Positions 1 through 6,580 are shown, counted from the stretch's first letter. The stretch: DNA of 9,754 nt from Oscillospiraceae bacterium (GCA_015065395.1 SVQJ01000058.1:1-9754), one strand, 5' to 3'. Program-made: numbers and translations. The notes: generated by a model from the sequence alone, not told the origin.

Positions 1-42
1 CATAGTATCTGTATTCAGCAATAAGATAATCAAATCCTAACA

Positions 43-405
43 TCACCATTTGTATCCGCAATTCTCACAACAAAATTGAGAAACGGCGGTTTTACTGAAA
101 AACCCAAACAAGTGCATATGTGTTGCACGCTTCATTGTAGATATTTTCTTTACTCTCTCAGACCCACAAGTAGGGCACTTGGGAACACAGCTAGGGTCAA
201 CACTTTCCTTTGCTTGCTCTCGTTTCAAATCATCAAGAGTAGGCTTATATATTGGTCTGTCAAAATCCTTTAACTGTTCACCCAACGGATTATTGGTTTC
301 GTGGTCTATCAGCGGGTAATTATCATTGAGACAATAGCGCATATTCAAATCGTTATAGAGCCGTCCGCATTGTGGACACTTTTTGAATTGTTTAACTTTC
401 TTCAT
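43..405 (-). CDS. double zinc-ribbon protein, 120 aa
   Basis: Small soluble protein with two metal-binding modules. Residues about 9-30 hold CPQCGR..Y.D..MRYCLND, the usual form of a short zinc ribbon with three Cys and an acidic last position. The C-terminus holds CPTCG near residue 76 and CENCGYKW at the very end, a CxxC...CxxC ribbon common in Firmicutes and phage-linked small proteins. Between them is a polar linker without transmembrane segments. The ATG at 405 is chosen, not the longer frame to 474, because a good minus-strand promoter lies at 464-436, inside the longer frame, and an AAAGG lies 10 nt before this ATG. No function is known to me for this type; nucleic-acid or protein binding is a guess. 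No co-transcribed neighbour is visible. Confidence 0.75.
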   Translation of the reverse strand: MKKVKQFKKCPQCGRLYNDLNMRYCLNDNYPLIDHETNNPLGEQLKDFDRPIYKPTLDDLKREQAKESVDPSCVPKCPTCGSERVKKISTMKRATHMHLFGFFSKTAVSQFCCENCGYKW

Positions 406-435
406 AGCTACATAGCCTTTCCGCTCTTTTTTATT

Positions 436-464
436 ATTATAGCACTTATTTATTAAGAAATCAA
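436..464 (-). promoter_or_regulatory. sigma-A promoter of the zinc-ribbon gene
   Basis: On the minus strand, -35 TTGATT (464-459), a 17-nt spacer, and -10 TATAAT (441-436) preceded by TGC (extended -10). Transcription would begin near 429, about 24 nt before the ATG at 405. It stands back to back with the plus-strand promoter at 484-512. Confidence 0.65.
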
Positions 465-483
465 CAGAACGCAAACAAGTGTA

Positions 484-512
484 TTGCAGTTAGCAAACCT
501 TTATGGTATAAT
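484..512 (+). promoter_or_regulatory. strong sigma-A promoter without a following gene
   Basis: -35 TTGCAG (484-489), 17-nt spacer, -10 TATAAT (507-512) preceded by TGG (extended -10). A perfect 7-bp inverted repeat with a GA centre (CCGCCGT/ACGGCGG, 517-532) covers the expected start of transcription, and a second small hairpin (GGTGT/ACACC) lies at 560-574. No sizeable open frame follows; the next strong signal is the terminator at 808-852. Confidence 0.6.
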
Positions 513-727
513 ATAACCGCCGTGAACGGCGGGATATTGAGTGTGTACGGTACAAAAGAGGTGTATCAAACACCCATAACAAGCGTACCAAATTCGTACC
601 AATATTTTTGATAGCCAATAATTAAAGCCATTTTTGACCGCTAAAATTGAGAATATATATAATAAAAATACCCATAATCACGGCTGATAAGATTATAAAT
701 CTTGAGTGGGAATGACCTCGGGTGTTT

Positions 728-790
728 CAGCAAAAATGATTTATCCTCTTCGGGGCAATTTCTTTTATCCTTTCGCAATTGGATGAATCA
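728..790. repeat. 63-bp dispersed repeat, copy 1
   Basis: Aligns without gaps to 1597-1659 (offset 869) with 7 differences in 63 positions (730, 737, 739, 760, 763, 766, 778). Six of the seven fall in the same codon phase. In the plus frame both copies read FILFGAISFILSQLDES, but copy 1 has TGA just before it. In the minus frame they read DSSNCER(I/M)KEIAPKRI. An inner hairpin (764-770 with 781-787) is kept in both copies. Copy 1 ends 17 bp before the terminator at 808. Confidence 0.8.
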
Positions 791-807
791 AGCAATATAG
801 TAATTTT

Positions 808-852
808 GAAGACCTTGTGTCATCGGAAACGATGACCAAGGTCTTCTTTTTT
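808..852 (+). terminator. strong intrinsic terminator
   Basis: 10-bp stem GAAGACCTTG/CAAGGTCTTC (808-817 with 837-846), one bulged T, then a 7-bp stem GTCATCG/CGATGAC closed by a GAAA tetraloop (826-829), followed at once by six T (847-852). It would end transcripts from the promoter at 484-512. No gene is seen just upstream. Confidence 0.85.
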
Positions 853-900
853 GTCGCAAGAGAGACCTTGACCACAAACCTTTTGCAAGATTAGACCTAT

Positions 901-1052
901 CCTTGCCAAAAACCTTTATTTTTCAGCATATTTTCCACTTTTTCTTCTCTTTTCGTGAAGAAGAATCCTTGCCAATCGCCTTTGTTTTCGCTTTATTTTC
1001 TTGATTGAAAAAAGGAAAATAGAAAGGTTTGGACGAGAAATTTCCTTGCCAA
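901..1052. repeat. short dispersed repeat CCTTGCCAA, three copies
   Basis: CCTTGCCAA occurs at 901-909, 967-975 and 1044-1052 (steps of 66 and 77 bp). The first two share the longer form CCTTGCCAAnnnCCTTTnTTTT. Spacing is uneven and the spacers are not alike, so this is not a CRISPR array. Function unknown. Confidence 0.4.
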
Positions 1053-1216
1053 AAGTGGAGATGTCTTCACTAAAAATGCATTGAATTGCAGAAGGAATGA
1101 CGAAAGGAAAAGGATAAAGATTTTTGCACTGATGAAACTAAAAGGAAAATGTTGAGAGATTTGAAACCTCGAAAAACCTTGATTTTACGGGTTTTCCCCG
1201 TTCCTGTTTTCGTCAG

Positions 1217-1238
1217 TGACTACACTTTGACTACACTT
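1217..1238 (+). repeat. perfect tandem 11-mer, integrase-site-like
   Basis: TGACTACACTT twice, head to tail, at 1217-1227 and 1228-1238. From memory, such GACTACA pairs are common near ends of Firmicutes integrative elements and tyrosine-recombinase genes, where they may act as recombinase binding sites. No integrase gene is in the window, so the link is an inference. Confidence 0.5.
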
Positions 1239-1244
1239 CATTTT

Positions 1245-1280
1245 AAGAGATGCTCTGCTTTTTACGGCAGAGCATCTCTT
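1245..1280 (+). terminator. perfect 14-bp hairpin, probable terminator
   Basis: AAGAGATGCTCTGC (1245-1258) pairs perfectly with GCAGAGCATCTCTT (1267-1280) around an 8-nt loop, followed by GTTTTAG. The T run is short, so it may be a weak terminator or a structural element of the integrated-element remnant. It starts 7 bp after the tandem 11-mer. Its AGAGCATC core recurs in the hairpin at 6851-6874. Confidence 0.5.
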
Positions 1281-1596
1281 GTTTTAGCAAGTTTTGATAA
1301 GACCATTGGCGAGGGTGGGTATTAGCCTATCGAGCCGATTTCGGAACAGAACAGGTCGTCTCGATTGACTGCATAGGCAATGTTTCGCCGTACCTGATAA
1401 GTTGACGGTCGGCTTTACATTCGTCCTTATGTTTGCTGACATACAGATAAGCATCCATCGTACAACACAGAAAAAAGAGCAGAAATAATACTACACATCC
1501 AAGCCCCCCCCTGATATCAAGAAATTTTACAGTTCTCGTTTTGCTAACATGAGTGATAAAGAGCTCAAGCCGTAATGAAAACGATCCCAAATATCC

Positions 1597-1659
1597 CACC
1601 AAAAACGTTTTATCCTCTTCGGGGCAATCTCCTTCATCCTTTCGCAGTTGGATGAATCA
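1597..1659. repeat. 63-bp dispersed repeat, copy 2
   Basis: Partner of 728-790. Here CGT replaces the TGA of copy 1, so the plus frame runs open from 1579 through FILFGAISFILSQLDES to a TGA at about 1774, overlapping the start of the XRE gene. The minus frame instead continues into a peptide containing RFWWDIWDRFHYGL before a stop. The stem 1633-1639/1650-1656 (TTCATCC/GGATGAA) is perfect; copy 1 keeps it with one T-G pair. Either a decayed gene fragment or a structured repeat could explain it. Confidence 0.8.
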
Positions 1660-1772
1660 CTGAAAAAGCAACCGAAAATTTACATTCTGCAACAAGGAAT
1701 CGGTGGATTTATAAAGAAAGATCCATTACAATTTAAGAAAATAAAAACTCATAAGCAAAGGAGAAAAACGCC

Positions 1773-2159
1773 ATGACCTTTGGAGAAAAGCTTTCAAGGC
1801 TGAGAAAGGAAAGCAATTATACACAGGAAGAGCTTGCCGAAGCTCTCGGAGTATCCCGTCAAGCCGTTAGCAAGTGGGAATCGGATATCTCATACCCGGA
1901 GACCCAAACGCTTCTCGAGATCGGCAAAATTTTTGATTGCTCCATGGACTATCTTCTGAAAAACAATATTTTGGATAAGGGTCCATCCTCCGTGCCGAAA
2001 ACCAAAATCGAAATAATACGAGAGAAATATTTTACCGATACAAATAAACAAAAAGCAAAAAAAGCACTGAGGATCATAGCCATTGCTCTCGCCATAGTCT
2101 TAGCAGTTGATATCGCTTCAATGCTGATATATTTCCTCGCCTTCGGCGGCCCGCAATGA
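1773..2159 (+). CDS. XRE-family HTH regulator with membrane anchor
   Basis: 128-aa DNA-binding regulator. Residues about 5-62 form an HTH_3/Cro-C1 domain (LRKESNYTQEELAEALGVSR, QAVSKWE, YPETQTLLEIGKIF, SMDYLL), a close match to the common clostridial type. Residues about 63-97 are a charged linker; about 98-122 (ALRIIAIALAIVLAVDIASM...) form one transmembrane helix, so the protein should sit in the membrane with the HTH in the cytoplasm. Start set by AAAGGAG (1757-1763) 9 nt before the ATG. The permease gene begins 110 bp downstream on the same strand with its own promoter; control of that gene is plausible but unproven. Ligand unknown. Confidence 0.88.
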   Translation: MTFGEKLSRLRKESNYTQEELAEALGVSRQAVSKWESDISYPETQTLLEIGKIFDCSMDYLLKNNILDKGPSSVPKTKIEIIREKYFTDTNKQKAKKALRIIAIALAIVLAVDIASMLIYFLAFGGPQ

Positions 2160-2212
2160 GAATCTAACCCTCGGAGATTTTTCGCGTATCCCGGTTATTT
2201 TTTCGTTTTTTA

Positions 2213-2240
2213 TTGCTTTTTTTCTCAGCTCATATATAAT
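2213..2240 (+). promoter_or_regulatory. sigma-A promoter of the MFS gene
   Basis: -35-like TTGCTT (2213-2218), 16-nt spacer, -10 TATAAT (2235-2240). Transcription should start near 2247, about 23 nt before the chosen ATG. This placement rules out a start codon at 2240. Confidence 0.55.
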
Positions 2241-2269
2241 TGTTATATTACAAAAAAACGGAGATGACC

Positions 2270-3508
2270 ATGAAACCAAAATTTCGCCGACTGAAATATG
2301 CTTGCTATACCACAAACATTTCAATGTCTGTGGTCTCAAACCTTTCCCCTGTGCTGTTTCTCACCTTCCATTCCTTATACGGCATCTCCTATTCCCTGCT
2401 CGGCCTTTTGGTTCTTATAAACTTCTTCACCCAGCTGTGCATCGACCTTATCTTTTCCTTTTTCTCTCACAGATTCAACATTCCGAAAGTCGTGAAATGC
2501 ATCCCTATCCTTACCGCCGTCGGCCTTTTCCTGTATTCCGCGATCCCTTTTATGTTTCCGCAAAAGGCTTATCTCGGACTTGCGGTGGGAACCTTGGTCT
2601 TTTCCGCCTCCGGCGGTCTTTCCGAGGTGCTCATCTCCCCGGTTATCGCGGCGATCCCCTCTCCCGACCCTGAAAAGGAAATGAGCCGCCTGCATTCCAT
2701 TTACGCCTGGGGTGTTGTTTTCGTTATCGTTTTCGCTTCGCTTTTCCTTTTCATATTCGGAAACGAAAACTGGTATTTTCTTTCTATAGCGTTAATGCTG
2801 ATCCCCGTTATATCCGCCTTTTTGTATTTCGGTACCGAAATCCCCGAAATGGGAACCCCCGAAAGAACTTCGGGGGTAATAGCTTTTTTGAAAAAACCAA
2901 CCCTTTGGCTGTGCTTTTTCTCCATTTTTCTCGGCGGTGCCGCAGAATGCATCATGGCACAGTGGAGCTCAGGTTATCTCGAAAAGGCGCTCGGCATACC
3001 AAAGCTGTACGGAGATATTTTCGGTGTTGCCTTCTTTTCCGTTGCACTGGGTACGGGGCGCACACTCTATGCAAGATTCGGAAAGGATCCTGAGCGGATC
3101 ATTTTTCTCGGTGCCGTGGGTGCAACTTTTTGCTACATCGCGGCCGCAATATGCAATATCCCGATAATAGGACTTGTTACCTGCGCTCTCACAGGCTTTT
3201 GCGTTTCAATGCTTTGGCCGGGAAACCTTATCGTAGCGGCAAAGCGTTTTCCCGAGGGAGGAGTTTTCATATTTGCAATGATGGCGGCAGGAGGAGATCT
3301 GGGAGCATCCATCGGCCCCCAGCTCGTGGGGATCATTACCGACCTTGCGGTAAATATCCCTGCCCTTTCCTCCCTTGGCGAAAGCATGGGTATCGCCCCC
3401 GACCGTCTCGGCCTTAAGCTTGGTATGCTTTTCGCAGTCCTCTTTCCCCTCTGTGCCCTTCCTCTTTATTCCCGACTGGCAAAGAAATCCAAGCAAAAAC
3501 TTGACTGA
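2270..3508 (+). CDS. MFS transporter, 412 aa
   Basis: Integral membrane permease with about 12 hydrophobic helices and the length usual for the major facilitator superfamily. Two six-helix halves are joined by a cytoplasmic loop near EIPEMGTPERTSGVIAFLKKP. The second half has GCSMLWPGN-like text (GFCVSMLWPGNLIVAAKRFP) and AAGGDLGASIGPQ, features seen in sugar/fucose-permease-like MFS members; the substrate cannot be told. The start at 2270 is preferred over the ATG at 2264 because the GGAG (2260-2263) touches 2264 but stands 6 nt from 2270. The gene converges with the amidase gene, 43 bp between their stops. Confidence 0.85.
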   Translation: MKPKFRRLKYACYTTNISMSVVSNLSPVLFLTFHSLYGISYSLLGLLVLINFFTQLCIDLIFSFFSHRFNIPKVVKCIPILTAVGLFLYSAIPFMFPQKAYLGLAVGTLVFSASGGLSEVLISPVIAAIPSPDPEKEMSRLHSIYAWGVVFVIVFASLFLFIFGNENWYFLSIALMLIPVISAFLYFGTEIPEMGTPERTSGVIAFLKKPTLWLCFFSIFLGGAAECIMAQWSSGYLEKALGIPKLYGDIFGVAFFSVALGTGRTLYARFGKDPERIIFLGAVGATFCYIAAAICNIPIIGLVTCALTGFCVSMLWPGNLIVAAKRFPEGGVFIFAMMAAGGDLGASIGPQLVGIITDLAVNIPALSSLGESMGIAPDRLGLKLGMLFAVLFPLCALPLYSRLAKKSKQKLD

Positions 3509-3511
3509 TAA

Positions 3512-3526
3512 AAGCCTTAAGGGCTT
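3512..3526. terminator. short hairpin between convergent genes
   Basis: AAGCC/GGCTT with a 5-nt loop lies between the stops of the MFS gene (+) and amidase gene (-). On the minus strand it is followed by only a few T. A weak bidirectional terminator at best. Confidence 0.3.
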
Positions 3527-3551
3527 GTACCGACTATATGCTGCCTTCCCG

Positions 3552-4331
3552 TTATGTCACTGCATCAAGGCTTATCTTCGTGCCCTTCTTCACATTTTCA
3601 AGGATCCAGCTTGAAGCCTTGCCGTGACCGGAAAGAACGAAGCCGCCCGAAGGTATAGCCATTTTTCCTTTTCCGTATACAGGTCCGCTTATTACCGTGA
3701 AATTCTTATCCAAAGCAACTTCGCTACCCCAAATATTCGTGTTTATCGCCTTCTGATCCGTGTACAGTATAAGCTCATCGGTAAGACGTGCCTTATTGAT
3801 CCCATTGATCTTCACCTTTACCCCTCCCTTCGGATAATTAATTTTGTTTGCTTCTGCTGCGATATAGTCCATCTTTGAAAGCAGATAAGGCCCGGGGCAA
3901 GCCGTTGCTTCATACATTGAATGCCAGCAGAGGCTTTTGCCCTTTTCAAGCTTGCCGAGACCGTTCCTCTTTGCAATATCGGCGCAAAGAAGAATGAGAG
4001 AGTTCAAAGCCTCGTCAGATATCGGCCAGTCGCCCCCCGATTTTGAGTTTGCAACCTCTATTGTAACAGCATCCTTGTCCGTCTCGTATCCTCCCGACGT
4101 TCCGGGAGTAATGCTCTCGTCAAGACAGCGGATGATCTCTCCGTCGTTTCCGATGCAGTAGGTAGCGGAGGCCCTCCTCGATTCCGAAGTAAAAAGCCGG
4201 GCGAGCCTCTCTGCCGAAACCACCGCCGCCGCGTGATGAATTATTATCTTCGTTATCTTCTCCTTTCGAGTGCCCCAATGATTTGCAGAGGGAGAAGGTA
4301 TGTGCTTTAATGCAAGTGCTGAGTTGCTCAT
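3552..4331 (-). CDS. phage endolysin, N-acetylmuramoyl-L-alanine amidase
   Basis: 259-aa peptidoglycan hydrolase that would cut the MurNAc-L-Ala bond. The N-terminal two thirds are an Amidase_2/PGRP domain: zinc ligands are expected in IIIHHAAA, in CWHSMYEATACPGP (His) and its Cys before PG, as in T7-type amidases. Residues after about 170 (VKVKINGINKARLTDELILY, then IPSGGFVLSGHGKASSWI) form a separate beta-rich domain I recall from clostridial exported proteins, likely for wall binding. No signal peptide is evident, in line with holin-dependent release. ATG at 4331 has GGGGA 6-7 nt upstream and follows the holin stop by one base; a longer frame to 4379 overlaps the holin gene and is not needed. 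Last gene of the five-gene phage cassette. Confidence 0.9.
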   Translation of the reverse strand: MSNSALALKHIPSPSANHWGTRKEKITKIIIHHAAAVVSAERLARLFTSESRRASATYCIGNDGEIIRCLDESITPGTSGGYETDKDAVTIEVANSKSGGDWPISDEALNSLILLCADIAKRNGLGKLEKGKSLCWHSMYEATACPGPYLLSKMDYIAAEANKINYPKGGVKVKINGINKARLTDELILYTDQKAINTNIWGSEVALDKNFTVISGPVYGKGKMAIPSGGFVLSGHGKASSWILENVKKGTKISLDAVT

Positions 4332-4332
4332 A

Positions 4333-4536
4333 TCATATCCCCATTCTGTCCGTCGGATTATTGACGATACCAAAGGCAACGAGAACGGGCAGAAGCACGT
4401 TCATAAATCCGTCAACGGTCTCGGAAATATCCATGCCGAGAAATTCCTTTACGCAAAAGACCGCAAGTGCAAATAATGATACCCACAGCGCCCAGGACTT
4501 GAATCTGGGCGCTATTTTTTTGATAAATTCCTTCAT
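4333..4536 (-). CDS. phage holin, phi LC3 type, 67 aa
   Basis: Small membrane protein that would form holes to release the endolysin. Residues about 14-34 (WALWVSLFALAVFCVKEF) and 43-58 (FMNVLLPVLVAFGIV) are two transmembrane helices, and the end GIVNNPTDRMGI matches the GIVNDPTT-type tail of the phi LC3/Phage_holin_1 family. Family members are about 70-90 aa. The start at 4536 has GGAGG (4545-4541) 4 nt upstream; the longer frame to 4569 would contain this ribosome site inside the coding region and is rejected. Its stop is one base before the amidase ATG. Confidence 0.85.
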   Translation of the reverse strand: MKEFIKKIAPRFKSWALWVSLFALAVFCVKEFLGMDISETVDGFMNVLLPVLVAFGIVNNPTDRMGI

Positions 4537-4549
4537 TTGTCCTCCTTTT

Positions 4550-4792
4550 TCATTTATGATAGCCTTCAAGATCCGAAAGACGGTGGTTTATCACCTTGAT
4601 CTCCTCCTGCTCCACCGCGTCCACCTGCTCAAGCTTATAGACCCTGTCGATTACCCGATTATGCATCTCTACTCTTTTTTCAAGCTGCTCTATACGGTAA
4701 TTTGTGAGCCTGCTTGCAGTGAGTATGCCGCCGAAGGTGCCGCCGAGAGTGCCTATAAGAGAGATGGCCGCAACGATGACCGTATCTGTCAT
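4550..4792 (-). CDS. small phage membrane/coiled-coil protein, 80 aa
   Basis: N-terminal hydrophobic helix (about 5-26, VIVAAISLIGTLGGTFGGIL) followed by a charged coiled coil (YRIEQLEKRVEMHNRVIDRVYKLE...INHRLSDLE). Proteins of this plan are typical between baseplate genes and the holin in Firmicutes phages (XhlA-like layout); its precise role, perhaps a holin partner, is not established. Start at 4792 with AGGAGG 7 nt upstream; its ATGA overlaps the stop of the previous gene by 4 nt, so translation is probably coupled. Confidence 0.8.
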   Translation of the reverse strand: MTDTVIVAAISLIGTLGGTFGGILTASRLTNYRIEQLEKRVEMHNRVIDRVYKLEQVDAVEQEEIKVINHRLSDLEGYHK

Positions 4793-5307
4793 TCTGCATC
4801 CTCCTCAAATCGCAAAGCGATCCATGTATATGTACAGAGCGTGTCGTATTGGCTGCTTCCCACCCTGGGAACATAGAAGCTCTCCCTGTCAGTATCTTCC
4901 AAAACACTGCCTGTACTATAGGTGATACCTGAAGCTGTATCACGGAAGCCGGCAATTCGGGAATAGGAAGGAAAATAACCTATTTCCTCGTCATATTCCT
5001 CTCCCAGATTCATGTACACAAAGCCTCGCACCTTCCCTGATACAAGCTTTTCGGAATCCGAATAGCAGATAATGACATCGGGTATACACGAAAGGCCGTG
5101 GCTCACAGGGAAATCCCCGTAAGAATCTTCCTCGCTTACCTTGAACTGACCGCAGCTCACGGAATGATAAAGGGGCAAAACAGAGGATGCCTCAATAAGC
5201 CCTGAAAGCTCTCCGGAGCTTATGAGCTTTTCCCTCTTAGTCTTATTTCTGAAGGCATCAAGAATACTCTGCCAATGCTCCATCGGCATTACAGCATAGC
5301 TTTTCAC
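4789..5307 (-). CDS. phage tail-associated protein, 172 aa
   Basis: Not assignable to a named family with certainty. The N-terminus (WQSILDAFRNKTKREKLISSGELSGLIEA) matches a motif I know from clostridial phage structural proteins, of the form I.DAIR.KTGK.D.I..GE.A..I. The rest is a soluble, beta-rich domain of about 125 residues with many aromatic and acidic residues and no membrane segment. Start is GTG at 5307 with GGAGG 7 nt before it; GTGA overlaps the stop of the BppU gene by 4 nt. Position between baseplate and holin genes supports a tail-tip or fibre role. Confidence 0.7.
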   Translation of the reverse strand: MKSYAVMPMEHWQSILDAFRNKTKREKLISSGELSGLIEASSVLPLYHSVSCGQFKVSEEDSYGDFPVSHGLSCIPDVIICYSDSEKLVSGKVRGFVYMNLGEEYDEEIGYFPSYSRIAGFRDTASGITYSTGSVLEDTDRESFYVPRVGSSQYDTLCTYTWIALRFEEDAE

Positions 5308-6248
5308 ATCGCCACCTCCGATACATCGGTAAAGTGGGAGAGCACGCTTTTTTCTATCAAAGGTATACGGCTCTCCACATATTTGGCTATGACCTCCTGA
5401 GATGCAGGAATAGCGCTGGTTTCATCAAAGGCCACCACCTCCGTTATATCCTGCTTTGAATACTCAACTGTCTCTGATGTTCTGTTCAACTCCATGGTAA
5501 GAATCTCCCCTGCATCGGTATAGCTTGCCGTGAAAGTCCATTTAGCAGAGGTGCTCCGTATCCACTCCGCAGGCAGACAGACGTTATCGTATCTGATAAA
5601 GACCGCGAAGGTCCCACCCCTGTCATAAACAGATATGATGCTTTTAAGAGCCTCTATGTTTTGTGCACTTGTAGCGTGACTGTCCTTAAAAATAAGATAA
5701 AAGATCTGTGCAGGCTTAACGCCTGAATCGCAAAGCTTTCCGTCCTCATCAAAGGCTGCAAGGCTTCCTTGCTCACCAATGACCAGATCCTGCTTTGAGG
5801 AAAGCCCAGTCTCCGCCAAAAGTACTCTGGAAAGAGCCTCTGTGAGAGCTGAAAAATCGCTCTGCTGCTCCACTGCATCATCACACTGTAGAATATCCTC
5901 CACAACAAATGAAAACCCGGGACTTGTGAGCACACTGCCGTCAGATGCTGTGATGCGAAGCTCACAATCGATCCTGCCGGCACAGGACGTGATAGTGGCT
6001 TTGTCGGATGCACCTGCACTGAGAGAATATATCACCTTGTTTTCCCTAACCGTGCAGGGTGCATATACGGTCTCCCCCGAAGGCAAATGTGCAAAGAGGG
6101 TAGCGATCACCCCCTCGGGCAAGGAAAAAGCTCCCGAGCCCGAAATAAATGAAAACTCATAATTGCGAAACCCGCTGTCTCCCCTGTGGAGACCGCAGAT
6201 CTCAAACTGGCGGCCGCAAAGCCGCGTGTCAAATGTGTATTTTTCCAT
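5304..6248 (-). CDS. BppU-type phage baseplate upper protein, 314 aa
   Basis: Structural protein of a siphovirus-type baseplate. The N-terminal 120 or so residues (FEICGLHRGDSGFRNYEFSF ... VYAPCTVRENKVIYSL ... RIDCELRITASDGSVLTSPG, FSFVVEDIL) match the BppU_N pattern seen at the start of many Firmicutes baseplate/tail proteins. About residue 155 begins QDLVIGEQGSLAAFDEDGKL with DSGVKP, a linker type found in tail fibres. The C-terminus (IPASQEVIAKYVESRI...) is likely helical. Start at 6248 with AAAGGA 7 nt before ATG; the longer frame to 6317 lacks such a site. First gene of the cassette. I see no clear sigma-A promoter just upstream. No tape-measure or tail-tube gene precedes it. Confidence 0.8.
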   Translation of the reverse strand: MEKYTFDTRLCGRQFEICGLHRGDSGFRNYEFSFISGSGAFSLPEGVIATLFAHLPSGETVYAPCTVRENKVIYSLSAGASDKATITSCAGRIDCELRITASDGSVLTSPGFSFVVEDILQCDDAVEQQSDFSALTEALSRVLLAETGLSSKQDLVIGEQGSLAAFDEDGKLCDSGVKPAQIFYLIFKDSHATSAQNIEALKSIISVYDRGGTFAVFIRYDNVCLPAEWIRSTSAKWTFTASYTDAGEILTMELNRTSETVEYSKQDITEVVAFDETSAIPASQEVIAKYVESRIPLIEKSVLSHFTDVSEVAM

Positions 6249-6414
6249 ACAACCATCCTTTCTTATGTTTTTATGTTCAGAAGACCTACCCCAAGCCTTC
6301 CGAGATAATGATATCAAAAGAAAAAATCCTCCGCTCCCCTCACGCGTATGTTTTCAAAACAAACGAAAAAAGCTTTCAAATCAAGTTTTGAATGGGAGAA
6401 AAGAGGTGTTTTCC

Positions 6415-6438
6415 GTTCTTTCCTTGAAAGGAAAGAAC
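6415..6438. repeat. palindromic repeat, copy A
   Basis: 11-bp arms GTTCTTTCCTT (6415-6425) and AAGGAAAGAAC (6428-6438) around GA. Its right flank (CC...CTGTCGAAAAAG) matches the flank of copy B when copy B is read on the other strand, so the repeat is larger than the palindrome. Confidence 0.8.
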
Positions 6439-6548
6439 CCAGACTGTCGAAAAAGGCGCAGACCGCCCTATAGGCAAGTTAAAGAGAGCAGGTAACATCT
6501 CTTACGTTTGAAAAGGCGGTGTGTGTAGCTGTTTATGGTTTAACCGAG

Positions 6549-6577
6549 AAAACCTCCGAAGGATCGGAGGTTTTTTT
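6549..6577 (+). terminator. intrinsic terminator without an upstream gene
   Basis: 11-bp stem AAAACCTCCGA/TCGGAGGTTTT with AGGA loop, then T to 6577. Plus-strand orientation, but the nearest plus-strand gene upstream ends at 3508, beyond the opposite-strand phage genes. It may belong to a lost gene or to a repeat unit. Confidence 0.6.
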
Positions 6578-6580
6578 ACT

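Larger units (their letters stand above)
475..1772. other. 1.3-kb non-coding, repeat-bearing region
   Basis: No gene here can be supported. The stretch is AT-rich and carries, in order: a plus-strand promoter (484-512) with a hairpin at its start site; a direct repeat CGTACCAA (two copies, about 583-601); copy 1 of a 63-bp repeat (728-790); a strong terminator (808-852); three copies of CCTTGCCAA (901, 967, 1044), the first two extending to CCTTGCCAAnnnCCTTTnTTTT; a tandem 11-mer (1217-1238); a 14-bp hairpin (1245-1280); a run of eight C (1504-1511); and copy 2 of the 63-bp repeat (1597-1659). A 91-codon minus-strand frame at 1327-1602 has one hydrophobic stretch but starts with TTG, has no ribosome site and resembles nothing I know. 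The mix suggests remains of an excised or decayed element. Confidence 0.55.

Noticed and set aside
901..1052. Possible CRISPR-like array (CCTTGCCAA copies)
   Set aside because: Only three 9-bp units, uneven spacing, no cas genes and unrelated flanks.
1327..1602. 91-codon minus-strand frame with one hydrophobic segment
   Set aside because: TTG start, no ribosome binding site, no known family, and it crosses the 63-bp repeat and an eight-base G run. More likely decayed or non-coding DNA.
2375..3496. Multiple frames on both strands inside the MFS gene
   Set aside because: Shadows of a long, well-supported membrane protein gene.
4283..4876. 197-codon plus-strand frame
   Set aside because: It lies antisense to three well-supported phage genes, and its translation has no family features.
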